A DNA stretch of 64,000 nucleotides from CBDBBY01 sp965203215. Lineage in GTDB: Bacteria; Pseudomonadota; Alphaproteobacteria; Rhodobacterales; Rhodobacteraceae. Below the pieces are notes generated by a model that was not told the origin of the DNA, made no database searches, and saw only the letters and a list, made by a program, of their open reading frames with translations. Position 1 is the first letter of the stretch, and each line of letters opens with the position of its first letter. The stretch lies in NCBI GenBank assembly GCA_965203215.1, contig CBDBBY010000001.1:3658001-3722000 (forward strand), read 5' to 3'. The position numbers were made by a program, and so were the translations under genes. Of this stretch, positions 17,684 to 27,183 are shown in pieces.

Positions 17684-17865
17684 CCGACAACGAGCCGACA
17701 TTCGACCGGCGCATGCTGGAGGTGCTCGTGTGCCCCGTCACGCATGCTCAGCTTTCCTACGACAAGGAGCGCATGGAGCTGGTGTCGAAGTCGGCCCGCC
17801 TCGCGTTCCCGATTCGCAACGGGATCCCGATAATGCTGGTCGAGGAAGCTCGCCGGCTGGACTGA
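17680..17865 (+). CDS. Trm112 family protein
   Basis: This 61-residue protein has the family core RRMLEVLVCPVTHAQLSYD, then ELVSKSARLAFPIRNGIPIMLVEEAR. Bacterial members are small, often zinc-binding partners of methyltransferases. Only one Cys is present in the first knuckle (CPVT), so zinc binding is probably lost, as is common in Alphaproteobacteria. It overlaps the preceding gene by 4 bp and converges with the ubiH-type gene, whose stop is 10 bp away. Confidence 0.93.
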   Translation: MTDNEPTFDRRMLEVLVCPVTHAQLSYDKERMELVSKSARLAFPIRNGIPIMLVEEARRLD

Positions 17866-17875
17866 TCGAACGGCC

Positions 17876-19102
17876 TCATATCGGACGGTTGCGCATCGGC
17901 GCCGGCAAGTCGCCGCCGATGCCCGCCGCTTCGCGCATCGCGGCTCGTCGAACCCAAGGCATTTTCGTGATCGCGGCCATTCCCGCTTGCCTGGTCAAAC
18001 GCGCAAGGTCGCCATCGAATGAAAACATGAAATTGAATGCGTCGGTCGCCGCCGCCATCGAGGCCGAATCGAATCGCCTCCGCCGCTGGTAGCGTTCCAA
18101 CACTTCGACCCGTCCGATGTCTTCGCCCCTGCGGGCGGCGTGGACCAGCACCTCGGCGAGGGTTGCGACGTCCCGGAGGCCGAGATTCAAGCCTTGTCCT
18201 GCAAGCGGGTGGATGACGCGGGCGGCATCGCCCGCGAGCGCGATGCGCTCTCCCGCTATGGAGTCGGCCAAGCTGAACGCCAGCGGCCAAAGGAAGCGCT
18301 TCCCCGAAAGGGATGTTTCGCCAAGCAATTTGCCGAAACGGGGTCGGAGCTGCTCCAGAAAATCCTCCTCTTCCAATTCGAAGAGCCACGAAGCGGTTTC
18401 CGCGCTTTCCGTCCAAACGACGGAGGACGAATTGCCGAGCATCGGCAAGGTCGCGATAGGTCCGGTCGCCATGAAGAGTTGTCGAGCCTTACCCATGTGC
18501 GGCAATTCGTGGTCGACGCTGAATACCAACGCCGACTGCCGGTAGTCCTTGGTCGTTCTGGTGATCCCCGCGCTGGCGGCCGCCAAGCTCGACCGGCCGT
18601 CGCAGCCTATCAGCGCACAGGCTTCAAGCCGATTGCTTTCTTCCAGAACCGCCGTGATCGTTCCGCCGGTTTTTTCGATTCGCCCGATCCGCGATTCGAA
18701 GCATGCCGCAACGCTTGGCTCGGTCTCGACTGCCTGTGCCAAAGATGCGTTCAGATGGCGCGCTTCGATGATTCGGCCCAAATCGCCGGTTTGGAGCTCT
18801 GCTCGGTCGAAAACCAATTCAACCGGCCAAGCGCCGCTTTCCGGGCGGCCGTCAGCGACGGCGACGGATAGAATCGGCTGCCCCTTGTTTTCGAGCAGTC
18901 CGCCGAATCCCAGCCATTCGAGGTATCTGCACGACGAGAGCGACAGCGCGAACGCGCGACCGTCGAACTCCGCGGACATCTTCTTCCTGACCGGGACGCT
19001 GTCGATCAGACCGACGCGCAAGCCTTCGCGAGCGAGCGTGAGCGCCAAGGCGGATCCGACTGCTCCGCCGCCCGCAATGAGCGCATTGAATTCCGAACGC
19101 AT
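17876..19102 (-). CDS. UbiH/UbiF/COQ6-type FAD-dependent ubiquinone hydroxylase
   Basis: The protein has 408 residues from the ATG at 19102 (MRSEFNALIAGGGAVGSALAL). The FAD-binding GxGxxG dinucleotide fold opens the protein. The second FAD motif (GERIALAGDAARVIHPLAGQGLNLGLRD) near residue 290 is diagnostic. It hydroxylates the aromatic ring in ubiquinone synthesis; the ring position is not predictable. Longer frames extending to 19321 overlap the divergent amidase and are rejected. About 88 bp separate the two divergent starts. Confidence 0.93.
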   Translation of the reverse strand: MRSEFNALIAGGGAVGSALALTLAREGLRVGLIDSVPVRKKMSAEFDGRAFALSLSSCRYLEWLGFGGLLENKGQPILSVAVADGRPESGAWPVELVFDRAELQTGDLGRIIEARHLNASLAQAVETEPSVAACFESRIGRIEKTGGTITAVLEESNRLEACALIGCDGRSSLAAASAGITRTTKDYRQSALVFSVDHELPHMGKARQLFMATGPIATLPMLGNSSSVVWTESAETASWLFELEEEDFLEQLRPRFGKLLGETSLSGKRFLWPLAFSLADSIAGERIALAGDAARVIHPLAGQGLNLGLRDVATLAEVLVHAARRGEDIGRVEVLERYQRRRRFDSASMAAATDAFNFMFSFDGDLARLTRQAGMAAITKMPWVRRAAMREAAGIGGDLPAPMRNRPI

Positions 19103-19190
19103 TTCGCAATTATGCTGCATTGCAGGAAATTGTCCAATCACTGGTTCCGGCGTTTCGGCGAGCCAGTTTGCAAATTCGAAGGGGGCGTCA

Positions 19191-20525
19191 TTGAGTGCTG
19201 ATTGGCTGGAGCTGACCGCTTGCGAGCAGGGGAGAGCGATCAAGCGCGGGGAGATCAATCCTGTCGATCTCGCGGAAGCGTATTTTGAAAAAATCGAATC
19301 GAGCGACGTCGCTCCGAGCATCTACGCCCGACTGACGAAGGACAGGGCATTCGCCGAGGCAGGCGCGGCCTCCGCGCGGGCGAAAGCGGGGCGTTCCAAT
19401 TCTCCGTTGGACGGCGTGCCGGCGTCTTGGAAGGATTTGTTCGATACCGCCGAAGTGGCGACGGAAGCGGGCTCGCGACTTCTGAAGGGCCGCGTGCCTG
19501 CCGCCGACGCGGCGGTTCTGCGCAACGCCTCGCACGCGGGAATGGTTTGCTTGGGCAAGACCCACATGTCCGAACTGGCGTTTTCGGGTCTCGGAATCAA
19601 CCCGTTCACAGGAACTCCGCCTTGCGTAAACGATGGAGACAGCGTGTCCGGAGGATCGTCCTCCGGGGCCGCCGCCTCCGTGGCGTTCGGCCTTGCCGCC
19701 GCGGCCGTAGGGTCGGACACCGGGGGATCCGTGCGCGGCCCGGCAGCTTGGAACGATCTTGTCGGTTTGAAGACCACTCTTGGACTGATTCCGCTCGACG
19801 GGAGCGTTCTTCTGTGCCCGAGCTTCGACACTGTCGGACCGCTGACTTGCTGCGTGGAGGACGCCGCCGCGATGCTCGCGGCGCTGACGGGCGGAAAGCG
19901 ACGGATAGATCTGAAAGGAGCCACCGTTGAGCGCATGCGGATCTTGACCTTGGAGAACGTCGTGATGGAAGGACTGGAAGCTCCTTGCGCGGAAGGGTTC
20001 AAGAGATCAGTTGAACTGATGGAATCCTGCGGCGCGGAAGTGACCTCGAAATCCGTCCCGGCTGTGGATGAAGCGCTTTTGCTTGCTACGCCGCTGTACT
20101 GCGTAGAGGCATATTCGATCTGGATGGAGACTATCGAAGCGGCCCCAGAACTGATGTTCCCGGAGATTCGGGACAGGTTCCGAAGCGGAAAGACGTTCTC
20201 GGGAACGGATTATGCGCAAGCGCAGCAGAAGCTTGCAGCTTTGCGCGAGGAGTTCAAGGAGGCCGTGTCGGGATACGACGCGATGGCCATGCCGACATCG
20301 CCGATTCTGCCGCCGAAAAAAGAGCGCTTGCTTTCCGACAGCGAGTATTATGCTGAACGGAATCTCATAGCGTTGCGGAACACAAGAATTGCGAATCTCA
20401 TGGAAGTTCCGGCACTTACTTTGCCGACCGGCGTCGCATCCGCAGGAGTGATGCTGTTCGCGCAACCCTTTGAAGAAGCGAAACTATTGCGGATCGGAAG
20501 GGCGCTGGAAGCCAAACTGGGATGA
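19191..20525 (+). CDS. Amidase signature family amidohydrolase
   Basis: The protein has 444 residues from a TTG start at 19191, chosen because GGGGG lies just upstream and the frame begins where it no longer overlaps the ubiH-type gene. The catalytic Lys is in ASWKDLFDT. The Gly/Ser-rich signature DSVSGGSSSGAAASVAFGLAAAAVGSDTGGSVRGP supplies the cis-Ser and nucleophile Ser. It hydrolyses an unknown amide. GatA is possible by family, but a gatCB context is absent and the C-terminus differs, so a catabolic amidase is preferred. Confidence 0.88.
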   Translation: MSADWLELTACEQGRAIKRGEINPVDLAEAYFEKIESSDVAPSIYARLTKDRAFAEAGAASARAKAGRSNSPLDGVPASWKDLFDTAEVATEAGSRLLKGRVPAADAAVLRNASHAGMVCLGKTHMSELAFSGLGINPFTGTPPCVNDGDSVSGGSSSGAAASVAFGLAAAAVGSDTGGSVRGPAAWNDLVGLKTTLGLIPLDGSVLLCPSFDTVGPLTCCVEDAAAMLAALTGGKRRIDLKGATVERMRILTLENVVMEGLEAPCAEGFKRSVELMESCGAEVTSKSVPAVDEALLLATPLYCVEAYSIWMETIEAAPELMFPEIRDRFRSGKTFSGTDYAQAQQKLAALREEFKEAVSGYDAMAMPTSPILPPKKERLLSDSEYYAERNLIALRNTRIANLMEVPALTLPTGVASAGVMLFAQPFEEAKLLRIGRALEAKLG

Positions 20526-20673
20526 TGCCGCCGCCCGCGCGCCCGACGGATTGCAAAAATGACACATTGCGCCGAACCTGCGGCAATGGCCGCAGACGCG
20601 TTTATGGACGGAACCGGGAAAACCATCTAGCCTTTCTTCAACGGAGCGTTACGACTCCGGCAACGAGGCAGAA

Positions 20674-21852
20674 ATGATCATTCCCGAGCGGTTTTCCGAA
20701 CTGCCACAGTACCCATTTGCGCGGTTGCGACGGCTGATCGATGGCGTCGACCCGGGCGGGGAGCCGATTGACTTGTCGGTCGGCGCTCCCACGCACGAGT
20801 TTCCTTATTTTATTTTGGACGAAATCGGGAGCAACTTCAACGGATTCGGGAAATATCCGCCCACGGTCGGCGACGCCGAGCTGCTTGAAGCCGCCGCGGA
20901 CTGGCTGGAACTGCGATATTCGGCCAAGGTGGATCCGTCCGTCAATATCGTTGCGCTGAACGGCACGCGGGAAGGCCTGTTCAACGCATGCGTGGCTGTT
21001 TGCCCGGAGCGGAAAAACGGAAAACAGTCATGCGTGCTCATCCCCAATCCGTTCTACCAAGTTTACGCGGCGGCCGCGCACGCTTCCGGCGCCGAGCCCG
21101 TCTATCTCCCGGCGACCGAAGAGACGGGGTTTCTTCCCGATTACGCGAGCCTGCCCGAATCCGTCCTCGAGCGCGCCGCCGTCGCCTACATCTGCTCGCC
21201 GTCCAATCCCCAGGGCGCGACGGCGTCTTTCGAATATCTTTCGCGGCTCCTCGAATTGGCGAAACGGCATGATTTCTTGATCTTCGCCGATGAGTGCTAC
21301 TCCGAAATCTACAGGCGCGATCCGCCCGTAGGGATGCTGGAGGTCGCTTCGGACGAATCCGACATTGAGCGGATGGTCGTGTTTCATTCGCTTTCGAAGA
21401 GATCGAATCTGCCGGGACTTCGGTCGGGATTCGCTTGCGGCGGCCGGGAAGCGATCGAACGCTTCAAGTGGCTGAGGGGCTACAACGGCGCATCGCTGCC
21501 TCTGCCGCTGCAGAAGGCGGCCAGTCGCGTGTGGAGCGATGAAGATCACGTCGAATTGAACAGATCGATCTATCGGTCCAAATTCGCTCTGGCGGACGAA
21601 TTGTTGTCGGGGATCGAAGGATATCGGTCGCCGACGGCGGGCTTCTTCCTATGGCTCGAGGTTCCCGACGGCGAAAGCGCCGCCCTCTCGCTTTGGCGGG
21701 ACGACGGAGTTCGCGTCCTTCCGGGCACATATCTGGGCCGAGAGGTCGACGGTGAAAACCCCGGCAAGAGCTACATCCGGGTTGCGCTCTGTCCGTCCGA
21801 AGATCGCTTGCGGACGGGATTGGCCAAGATGCGCAGAAGACTGTTCAGTTAA
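20674..21852 (+). CDS. PLP-dependent class I/II aminotransferase, DapC-like
   Basis: This is a 392-residue fold-type I aminotransferase. Motifs are LNGTREGLF, ICSPSNPQGA, IFADECYSEIY (PLP-binding Asp/Tyr) and HSLSKRSNLPGLRSGF with the Schiff-base Lys. The overall sequence resembles the succinyldiaminopimelate aminotransferases of Alphaproteobacteria, which would link it to lysine and cell-wall synthesis, but related enzymes act on other amino acids. A small inverted repeat (CTGCGGC/GCCGCAG at 20578-20595) lies upstream. ftsK starts 14 bp downstream. Confidence 0.88.
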   Translation: MIIPERFSELPQYPFARLRRLIDGVDPGGEPIDLSVGAPTHEFPYFILDEIGSNFNGFGKYPPTVGDAELLEAAADWLELRYSAKVDPSVNIVALNGTREGLFNACVAVCPERKNGKQSCVLIPNPFYQVYAAAAHASGAEPVYLPATEETGFLPDYASLPESVLERAAVAYICSPSNPQGATASFEYLSRLLELAKRHDFLIFADECYSEIYRRDPPVGMLEVASDESDIERMVVFHSLSKRSNLPGLRSGFACGGREAIERFKWLRGYNGASLPLPLQKAASRVWSDEDHVELNRSIYRSKFALADELLSGIEGYRSPTAGFFLWLEVPDGESAALSLWRDDGVRVLPGTYLGREVDGENPGKSYIRVALCPSEDRLRTGLAKMRRRLFS

Positions 21853-21866
21853 GAGGTTCGAGCACT

Positions 21867-24518
21867 ATGGCATATCAGGCAAGGCAGCACGGTCCGCTAT
21901 TGGACGGATATTGGAAGCAGGTGATCGAGCGCCGAAGCAAAGAATTGCTCGGGCTTGCGCTGTTCGCGCTGGGCATTGCGCTGTCCGCGACGCTCGGTTC
22001 GTATTCGGCGAATGATCCCGGCATCTTTTCGTCGACGACTCTGCCGGTTCGGAACTGGCTTGGTCCCACGGGCGCGGCGGTGGCAAGCCCGTTGATGATT
22101 TCCGTCGGGTTCGGGTCATGGTTCCTGGCCGCATTCCTCTCGGTCTGGGGGCTCAGGTACCTGATCCACGCCGAACATGGCCGATTCGTGAACCGCATGC
22201 TGCTGCTTCCTTTCGCAGTGATGCTCTGCTCGATTTTCCTGGCGGCGATCAGCTCTTCCCAAAGCTGGGGGCATCACTTCGGTTTGGGAGGGATGTTCGG
22301 AGACACTGTTCTCGCGGCAATTTTGTACGCTTGGCCGGGGCCTGCAGGTTCTGGCGAGGAGCAGATCGCATGGATAGCCGGAGTTTCGCTCGCGGTCTGC
22401 GCATACGCCGCGCTCGGCTTCACGCTTCGCGATCTGGTTTACCCTTTCAGAAAAAGCAGCGGCCCGGCCGTGCAGGACGAAGAGGAAATTGGCGCCGCGC
22501 GCAATGCCCGGCGCAGAAAAGCAGAAGCTGCACCGGTTCCGGAAGAGCGCGAGTTCGCGGACGAACAGCCTGCTTCCGGGCCCACGCGTCGCGGTCTGAC
22601 GCGCGGATTGTTCGGCCGCAAGACGGAGCGCGCGCAACCCGAAAAAGTCGATCCCGTTTTCGAGGAGCCGGAACCCGCGCAGCCGGACGAGTCCGCCTCT
22701 CCGTCCCAAGGCGCTTTCGACCGGATCAGATCATTGTTTTCGAGGGCGCAGGAGGACGTGCCTCCTCGTCACATGCCTGCTCAGGTAACGGCTGCCGAGC
22801 AGGCCTTCGCTGGGCGAGCGCTCGCGCCGGAGCCGCCTTTGACCCGCTTCACAGGTCCGCAGGCTGATTGCGACCCGGCATCGGATGCGGATGATTTCGA
22901 ACCGCCCGCAGACTTGCAAGCGGTCGGAAGCGATCTGGAGGAGCCGGATCCTGCGCAAGAGTCCGTCGGCGCGCCGCCGCCGAAGCGCGGAAATCCCCAA
23001 AAGACCCCCGCGCGGGCCGAGTATGACGGCCCTCCGCTCGATCTGCTGCAGCATCCGGTCCGCTCGAGCCAGCCTCAGCAAAGTCCTGACGCATTGCAGG
23101 AGAACGCGACGGCGCTCGAATCCGTCCTTGACGACTACGGCGTCAAAGGAACCATCGAAGCCGTCCGGCCCGGCCCGGTGGTCACTCTCTACGAATTGAT
23201 GCCCGCGCCTGGGCTCAAGGCAAGCAGGGTCATGGGGCTTTCGGACGACATCGCCCGTTCGATGTCGGCCCTTTCCGCGAGGATTTCGACGGTTCCGGGC
23301 CGTTCGGTGATCGGAATCGAGCTTCCGAATGCCGAGCGCGAAAATGTCTTTCTGAAAGAACTGATCGCTTCGAAGGAATTCGGCGACAAGAGGCTGAAGC
23401 TGCCGATCGCATTGGGCAAGGATATCGGCGGCACGTCGATCTGCGTCGATCTGGCCACGATGCCGCACCTGCTGATCGCCGGCACGACGGGATCGGGCAA
23501 ATCAGTCGCGATCAACACGATGATCCTGAGCTTGCTCTACAAGAGATCGCCGGAAGAGTGCCGCTTGATCATGATCGATCCGAAAATGCTCGAGCTCAGC
23601 GTCTACGACGGAATACCGCATCTGCTTTCTCCGGTCGTCACCGACCCGAAAAAAGCGGTGGTCGCTCTGAAATGGGTCGTCGGCGAAATGGAGGAGCGCT
23701 ACCGGCAGATGTCCAAGATGGGCGTCAGGAACATCCACGGCTACAACCAGCGGATCAAGGAAGCGCTGAAGGCGAACAGGATGTTCTCCCGGAGCGTGCA
23801 GACCGGCTTCGACGAGGAGACCGGGGAGCCGATCATCGAAACCGAGGAGTATATGCCGGAGACGCTGCCGTTCATCGTCGTGATCGTGGACGAGATGGCG
23901 GATCTCATGATGGTCGCGGGAAAGGAGATCGAAGCCTGCATACAGCGGCTGGCGCAAATGGCCCGCGCATCGGGAATCCACATCGTGATGGCCACCCAGC
24001 GGCCTTCCGTCGACGTGATCACCGGGACGATCAAGGCGAATTTCCCGACCCGGGTTTCGTTCCAGGTGACCTCGAAGGTGGACAGCCGCACAATTCTGGG
24101 TGAACAAGGCGCGGAGCAGCTTTTGGGCAAGGGCGACATGCTATATATGGCTGGCGGAGGCAAAATCAGCCGGGTCCATGGTCCGTTCGTCTCCGACGAG
24201 GATGTCGAAGATGTCGTCAATCACCTTAAGGATCTCGGCGAGCCGGAATATGTGCCCGAGGTGCTGGACGGGCCGAGCGAGGAGAACGAAGCCGCGTTGA
24301 ACGACGTGCTCGGCCTCGCCGCTGGCCAAAGCGACACCCAGTACGACATGGCTGTCTCGATCGTCTTGAAGGATCGCAAATGCTCGACGTCCTACATCCA
24401 GCGGAAGCTGGGCATCGGCTACAACAAAGCCGCGAAAATCGTGGAGCAGATGGAAGAGAACGGTCTGATCAGCCCGGCGAACCACGTCGGCAAGCGGGAA
24501 ATCCTCGTGCCGGAGTGA
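21867..24518 (+). CDS. ftsK: DNA translocase FtsK
   Basis: FtsK anchors at the division septum and pumps DNA so that chromosome dimers are resolved at dif. The protein has 883 residues. Four membrane segments lie at about residues 30-190. A charged Pro-rich linker spans about 200-400. The motor domain has Walker A in LIAGTTGSGKSVAINTM (about 535-551) and Walker B in FIVVIVDEMADLM. The C-terminal gamma winged helix (DRKCSTSYIQRKLGIGYNKAAKIVEQM) reads the KOPS orientation signals. It follows the aminotransferase by 14 bp and precedes lolA, a common alphaproteobacterial order. Confidence 0.97.
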   Translation: MAYQARQHGPLLDGYWKQVIERRSKELLGLALFALGIALSATLGSYSANDPGIFSSTTLPVRNWLGPTGAAVASPLMISVGFGSWFLAAFLSVWGLRYLIHAEHGRFVNRMLLLPFAVMLCSIFLAAISSSQSWGHHFGLGGMFGDTVLAAILYAWPGPAGSGEEQIAWIAGVSLAVCAYAALGFTLRDLVYPFRKSSGPAVQDEEEIGAARNARRRKAEAAPVPEEREFADEQPASGPTRRGLTRGLFGRKTERAQPEKVDPVFEEPEPAQPDESASPSQGAFDRIRSLFSRAQEDVPPRHMPAQVTAAEQAFAGRALAPEPPLTRFTGPQADCDPASDADDFEPPADLQAVGSDLEEPDPAQESVGAPPPKRGNPQKTPARAEYDGPPLDLLQHPVRSSQPQQSPDALQENATALESVLDDYGVKGTIEAVRPGPVVTLYELMPAPGLKASRVMGLSDDIARSMSALSARISTVPGRSVIGIELPNAERENVFLKELIASKEFGDKRLKLPIALGKDIGGTSICVDLATMPHLLIAGTTGSGKSVAINTMILSLLYKRSPEECRLIMIDPKMLELSVYDGIPHLLSPVVTDPKKAVVALKWVVGEMEERYRQMSKMGVRNIHGYNQRIKEALKANRMFSRSVQTGFDEETGEPIIETEEYMPETLPFIVVIVDEMADLMMVAGKEIEACIQRLAQMARASGIHIVMATQRPSVDVITGTIKANFPTRVSFQVTSKVDSRTILGEQGAEQLLGKGDMLYMAGGGKISRVHGPFVSDEDVEDVVNHLKDLGEPEYVPEVLDGPSEENEAALNDVLGLAAGQSDTQYDMAVSIVLKDRKCSTSYIQRKLGIGYNKAAKIVEQMEENGLISPANHVGKREILVPE

Positions 24519-24556
24519 CGCCGTCTTTCCAGGCGCGCCATTCGGCGACGGCGTCC
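24518..24556. other. Inverted repeat between ftsK and lolA
   Basis: GACGCCGTC at 24518-24526 pairs exactly with GACGGCGTC at 24548-24556, with a 21-nt loop. There is no T-run. It may reduce read-through or stabilise the ftsK message. Confidence 0.35.
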
Positions 24557-24579
24557 GGGCGGCCCTATGGAGCGGCGGC

Positions 24580-25194
24580 ATGCGTTTGAAGGCGGCTGCG
24601 ATCGCGGCCGCCGCCGCGTTTTCCTGGGGGAGCGCGGCGGCGCAAGACGAGCCGACCGCGCTCGACAGAATTTCGGCCTACATGAGCGAATTGACGTCGG
24701 CGCAGGCCTCGTTCCGGCAAATCAACGCCGACGGCTCGGAATCGACGGGCACATTCTATCTGCAGCGGCCTTGGAACGCCCGGCTGGACTACGACCCGCC
24801 CGAACCCGCCCTTCTCATCGCAAGCGGACGGACCGTCGCCATTTTCGACCGGAAATCGAATTCCGGGCCGGAAATGTATCCGGTCAAAGGCACTCCGATC
24901 TATTTCATCCTCGCCGACGAAGTGGATCTGTCGGACAGCGAATACCTGATCAGGCACATCGTCGGGGACGATTTTACGGAAGTCCATCTCAGGAGCTTGA
25001 GGAAGAAATTCAAGGGATACATCAAGCTCGTGTTCTCGAACGAACCGCTGACACTTCGAGGCTGGATATTCGTCGATGAGTTCGACAACAGCACGACGTT
25101 CGCGCTCGGGCCGCTTGATCGGGATGCAGACATTCCGGATGAGCTGTTCAGCATAAACGCGGAAAAGAAGCGTCACGAAAACAGGAGCAGCTGA
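24580..25194 (+). CDS. lolA: Outer-membrane lipoprotein carrier protein LolA
   Basis: LolA shuttles lipoproteins across the periplasm from LolCDE to the outer membrane. The 204-residue protein starts with a signal peptide (MRLKAAAIAAAAAFSWGSAAAQ, cleavage after AAA). The mature part has the family core SAQASFRQINADGSESTGTFYLQRPWNARLDYDPPEPALLIASG. The C-terminus is beta-rich. It converges with the lipoprotein transglycosylase gene, whose stop is 10 bp away. Confidence 0.95.
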   Translation: MRLKAAAIAAAAAFSWGSAAAQDEPTALDRISAYMSELTSAQASFRQINADGSESTGTFYLQRPWNARLDYDPPEPALLIASGRTVAIFDRKSNSGPEMYPVKGTPIYFILADEVDLSDSEYLIRHIVGDDFTEVHLRSLRKKFKGYIKLVFSNEPLTLRGWIFVDEFDNSTTFALGPLDRDADIPDELFSINAEKKRHENRSS

Positions 25195-25204
25195 AGGCGC
25201 CCGA

Positions 25205-25771
25205 TCAGGTGCAGGTGGACAGCTGCCTCCTGTACATCCGCTCGCGGTCGACCAGATTGTTCGCGACGTCGACGAGCCAGTCTTTCTGCAGATACGTCTT
25301 CCGGTTGTACCCGCCGTGTCCCTCGTGATACGCAAGATACTGATTGCGAATATCGGTCTTCGGCACGCCGTAGCGCTTCGTCGTGATGTTCGTGTACCAT
25401 CCCATGAAGTCGACCGCATCGCCGAAATTGTGCCGGCGAGCCCGCTGGTTTCCTGTCGAATCGCGGTACCAGTCCCAAGTCGAGTCGATGGCTTGGGCAT
25501 AGCCGTACGCGCTCGACCGGGGCTTGATCGGAATCAGGCCTAGAAAATAAGTGCTGGTCGTTCGCGCCCTGGCTTCGAACTTGCTTTCCTGCCAGATGAT
25601 CGCCATCTGCACCGAGGTCGGCAAACCCCACTTCCGCTCCGTCGCCTGCATTTCGCGCTTCCATCCCGGCTGCGCGCGGGTAATGCCGCATGCGTCGTCG
25701 AGATTTCGCGGCGGCCCCGAATCGATAAAGGTGCAGCCGGCCAGAAGAGCGATTAAGAGGAGCTTCCTCAT
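25205..25771 (-). CDS. Lipoprotein lytic transglycosylase-like (SLT domain)
   Basis: The 188-residue protein begins with a lipoprotein signal, MRKLLLIALLAGC (lipobox LLAGC, Cys13). The body has an SLT-like fold: VQMAIIWQESKFEARA with the catalytic Glu, SSAYGYAQAIDSTWDWY, and a C-terminal YLAYHEGHGGYNR segment. It should cleave peptidoglycan glycan strands while anchored to a membrane. The family is widespread in Alphaproteobacteria. The start is a well-placed ATG. Confidence 0.9.
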   Translation of the reverse strand: MRKLLLIALLAGCTFIDSGPPRNLDDACGITRAQPGWKREMQATERKWGLPTSVQMAIIWQESKFEARARTTSTYFLGLIPIKPRSSAYGYAQAIDSTWDWYRDSTGNQRARRHNFGDAVDFMGWYTNITTKRYGVPKTDIRNQYLAYHEGHGGYNRKTYLQKDWLVDVANNLVDRERMYRRQLSTCT

Positions 25772-26091
25772 GGATATGTCGAATTCAACTCCGGTTCCGG
25801 CGGAAGCTTACCATGTACTGCCGCGCTTTCAATTGAAATTTTCGACATCCGCCCGCTCGGTGCTGCCGCGCAACATGTGTCGGCAGTCGGGCGGTCTGTT
25901 GAACTCGCATTGTTCAGCGGCATTCGCGAGGATTCGGCTCGCTTGCCGTTCAGAAAAAGCCGTTGCGAAAGTATTTTGATCCCGATTGCACAACTCGCTA
26001 AATTGACGGACTGCACGAAGCGGAATTGCGGAGTTCGACCCGCTGCGAAGCCGCGCCGAAGTGCTGAGCCAAGGCACCGATTGGAAGGACG
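25772..26091. other. Divergent intergenic region
   Basis: Promoters for the leftward transglycosylase gene and for ribA should lie here. I looked for an FMN riboswitch before ribA and saw no conserved RFN core. Short reverse frames here have no recognisable product. Confidence 0.45.
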
Positions 26092-27183
26092 ATGATGTTC
26101 ATGCCGGATGCGAGCGAACTTTCCGCTCGCGCTAGGAGCGACTTTCGATTGGCGCTTCCCATCGTCATTCGGAACGGCGACTCAGGCGCCGTAGCCATCT
26201 CGGCGGAAACAGTGCGCGAGGACAGGCTGGCCGCCATGATCAGCATGGATGGCCCCACCGCGCTTGCGCTGACGGAGCGGAGATCGTCCACGTTGAAAGC
26301 GAGGGCGTACGACGGCGACATTGCAAGGGTCGCGGTTCCGACGGATGCAGATGCGAATTGGGTCAGGGCCGTCGCGGACCCGGCCAGCGATCTTCGCGTG
26401 CCCCTGAAAGGTCCCTTCGCAACTGAACGCGGCGGCGATCCAAGCCTTCACCGCATGGCCGTCGAACTCGCGCGCCGGGCACGATTGCTTCCTGCTGCGG
26501 TGCTGAATGAAATTCCGAACCCGGTCGGTTTCGGAACCCGGAACAACTTGACCATAGTCGATATCGCCGCTGCCGAAGGCCCCAATGAAATCAAGAGCGG
26601 CCCGATCATGGTTGCCAGCGCGAATTTGCCGATCCGGGTGCATTCCGAAACGAGAATATTCGTATATCGACTCGATTCCGGGTCCGAAGAGCATTGCGCC
26701 ATCGAGATCGGCAGGCCGGACCGGAAAGCGCCGGTCCTCGTCCGTCTGCATTCCGCCTGTTTCACGGGCGACGTGCTGGACTCCTTGAAATGCGATTGCG
26801 GCACCCAGCTGGCTTTGGCGCTCGACCACATGTCGAATGCCGGCGGCGGCATCCTGCTGTATATGAATCAGGAAGGAAGGGGTATCGGGCTGGGGAACAA
26901 GGTCAGAGCCTATTCCTTGCAAGATCAAGGGTTCGACACTCTCGAAGCCAACCACCGTCTGGGATTCGAAGGCGACGAGCGGGATTTCGGGATCGCGGCC
27001 GACATATTGAAGCACCTCGGATTCGCATCGGCGCAGTTGATGACCAACAATCCGGAAAAGGTGCGCATGATGGAAACCGCAGGCATCGAAATCTCCGGAC
27101 GGATTCCGCTCAAGTCGGAGCCGACGGAATTCAACGAAGATTACCTCGCCGTCAAGTCAGAGAAATTCGGCCATCTGCTGTGA
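26092..27183 (+). CDS. ribA: GTP cyclohydrolase II with degenerate RibB-like N-terminal domain
   Basis: The enzyme opens GTP in the first step of riboflavin synthesis. The protein has 363 residues. The GCH-II domain fills the C-terminal 200 residues: zinc Cys in ACFTGDVLDSLKCDCGTQLA, then NQEGRGIGLGNKVRAY and LMTNNPEKVRMM. The N-terminal 150 residues resemble a decayed RibB (DHBP synthase) domain whose acidic metal ligands are not apparent, as in many alphaproteobacterial RibA proteins. GGAAGG lies 3 nt before ATG 26092 and 6 nt before ATG 26095, so the latter may be the real start. Its stop overlaps the next GTG start. Confidence 0.93.
   Translation: MMFMPDASELSARARSDFRLALPIVIRNGDSGAVAISAETVREDRLAAMISMDGPTALALTERRSSTLKARAYDGDIARVAVPTDADANWVRAVADPASDLRVPLKGPFATERGGDPSLHRMAVELARRARLLPAAVLNEIPNPVGFGTRNNLTIVDIAAAEGPNEIKSGPIMVASANLPIRVHSETRIFVYRLDSGSEEHCAIEIGRPDRKAPVLVRLHSACFTGDVLDSLKCDCGTQLALALDHMSNAGGGILLYMNQEGRGIGLGNKVRAYSLQDQGFDTLEANHRLGFEGDERDFGIAADILKHLGFASAQLMTNNPEKVRMMETAGIEISGRIPLKSEPTEFNEDYLAVKSEKFGHLL

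Noticed and set aside
25772..26091. FMN riboswitch upstream of ribA
   Set aside because: I looked for the conserved RFN core and its paired arms and did not see them.
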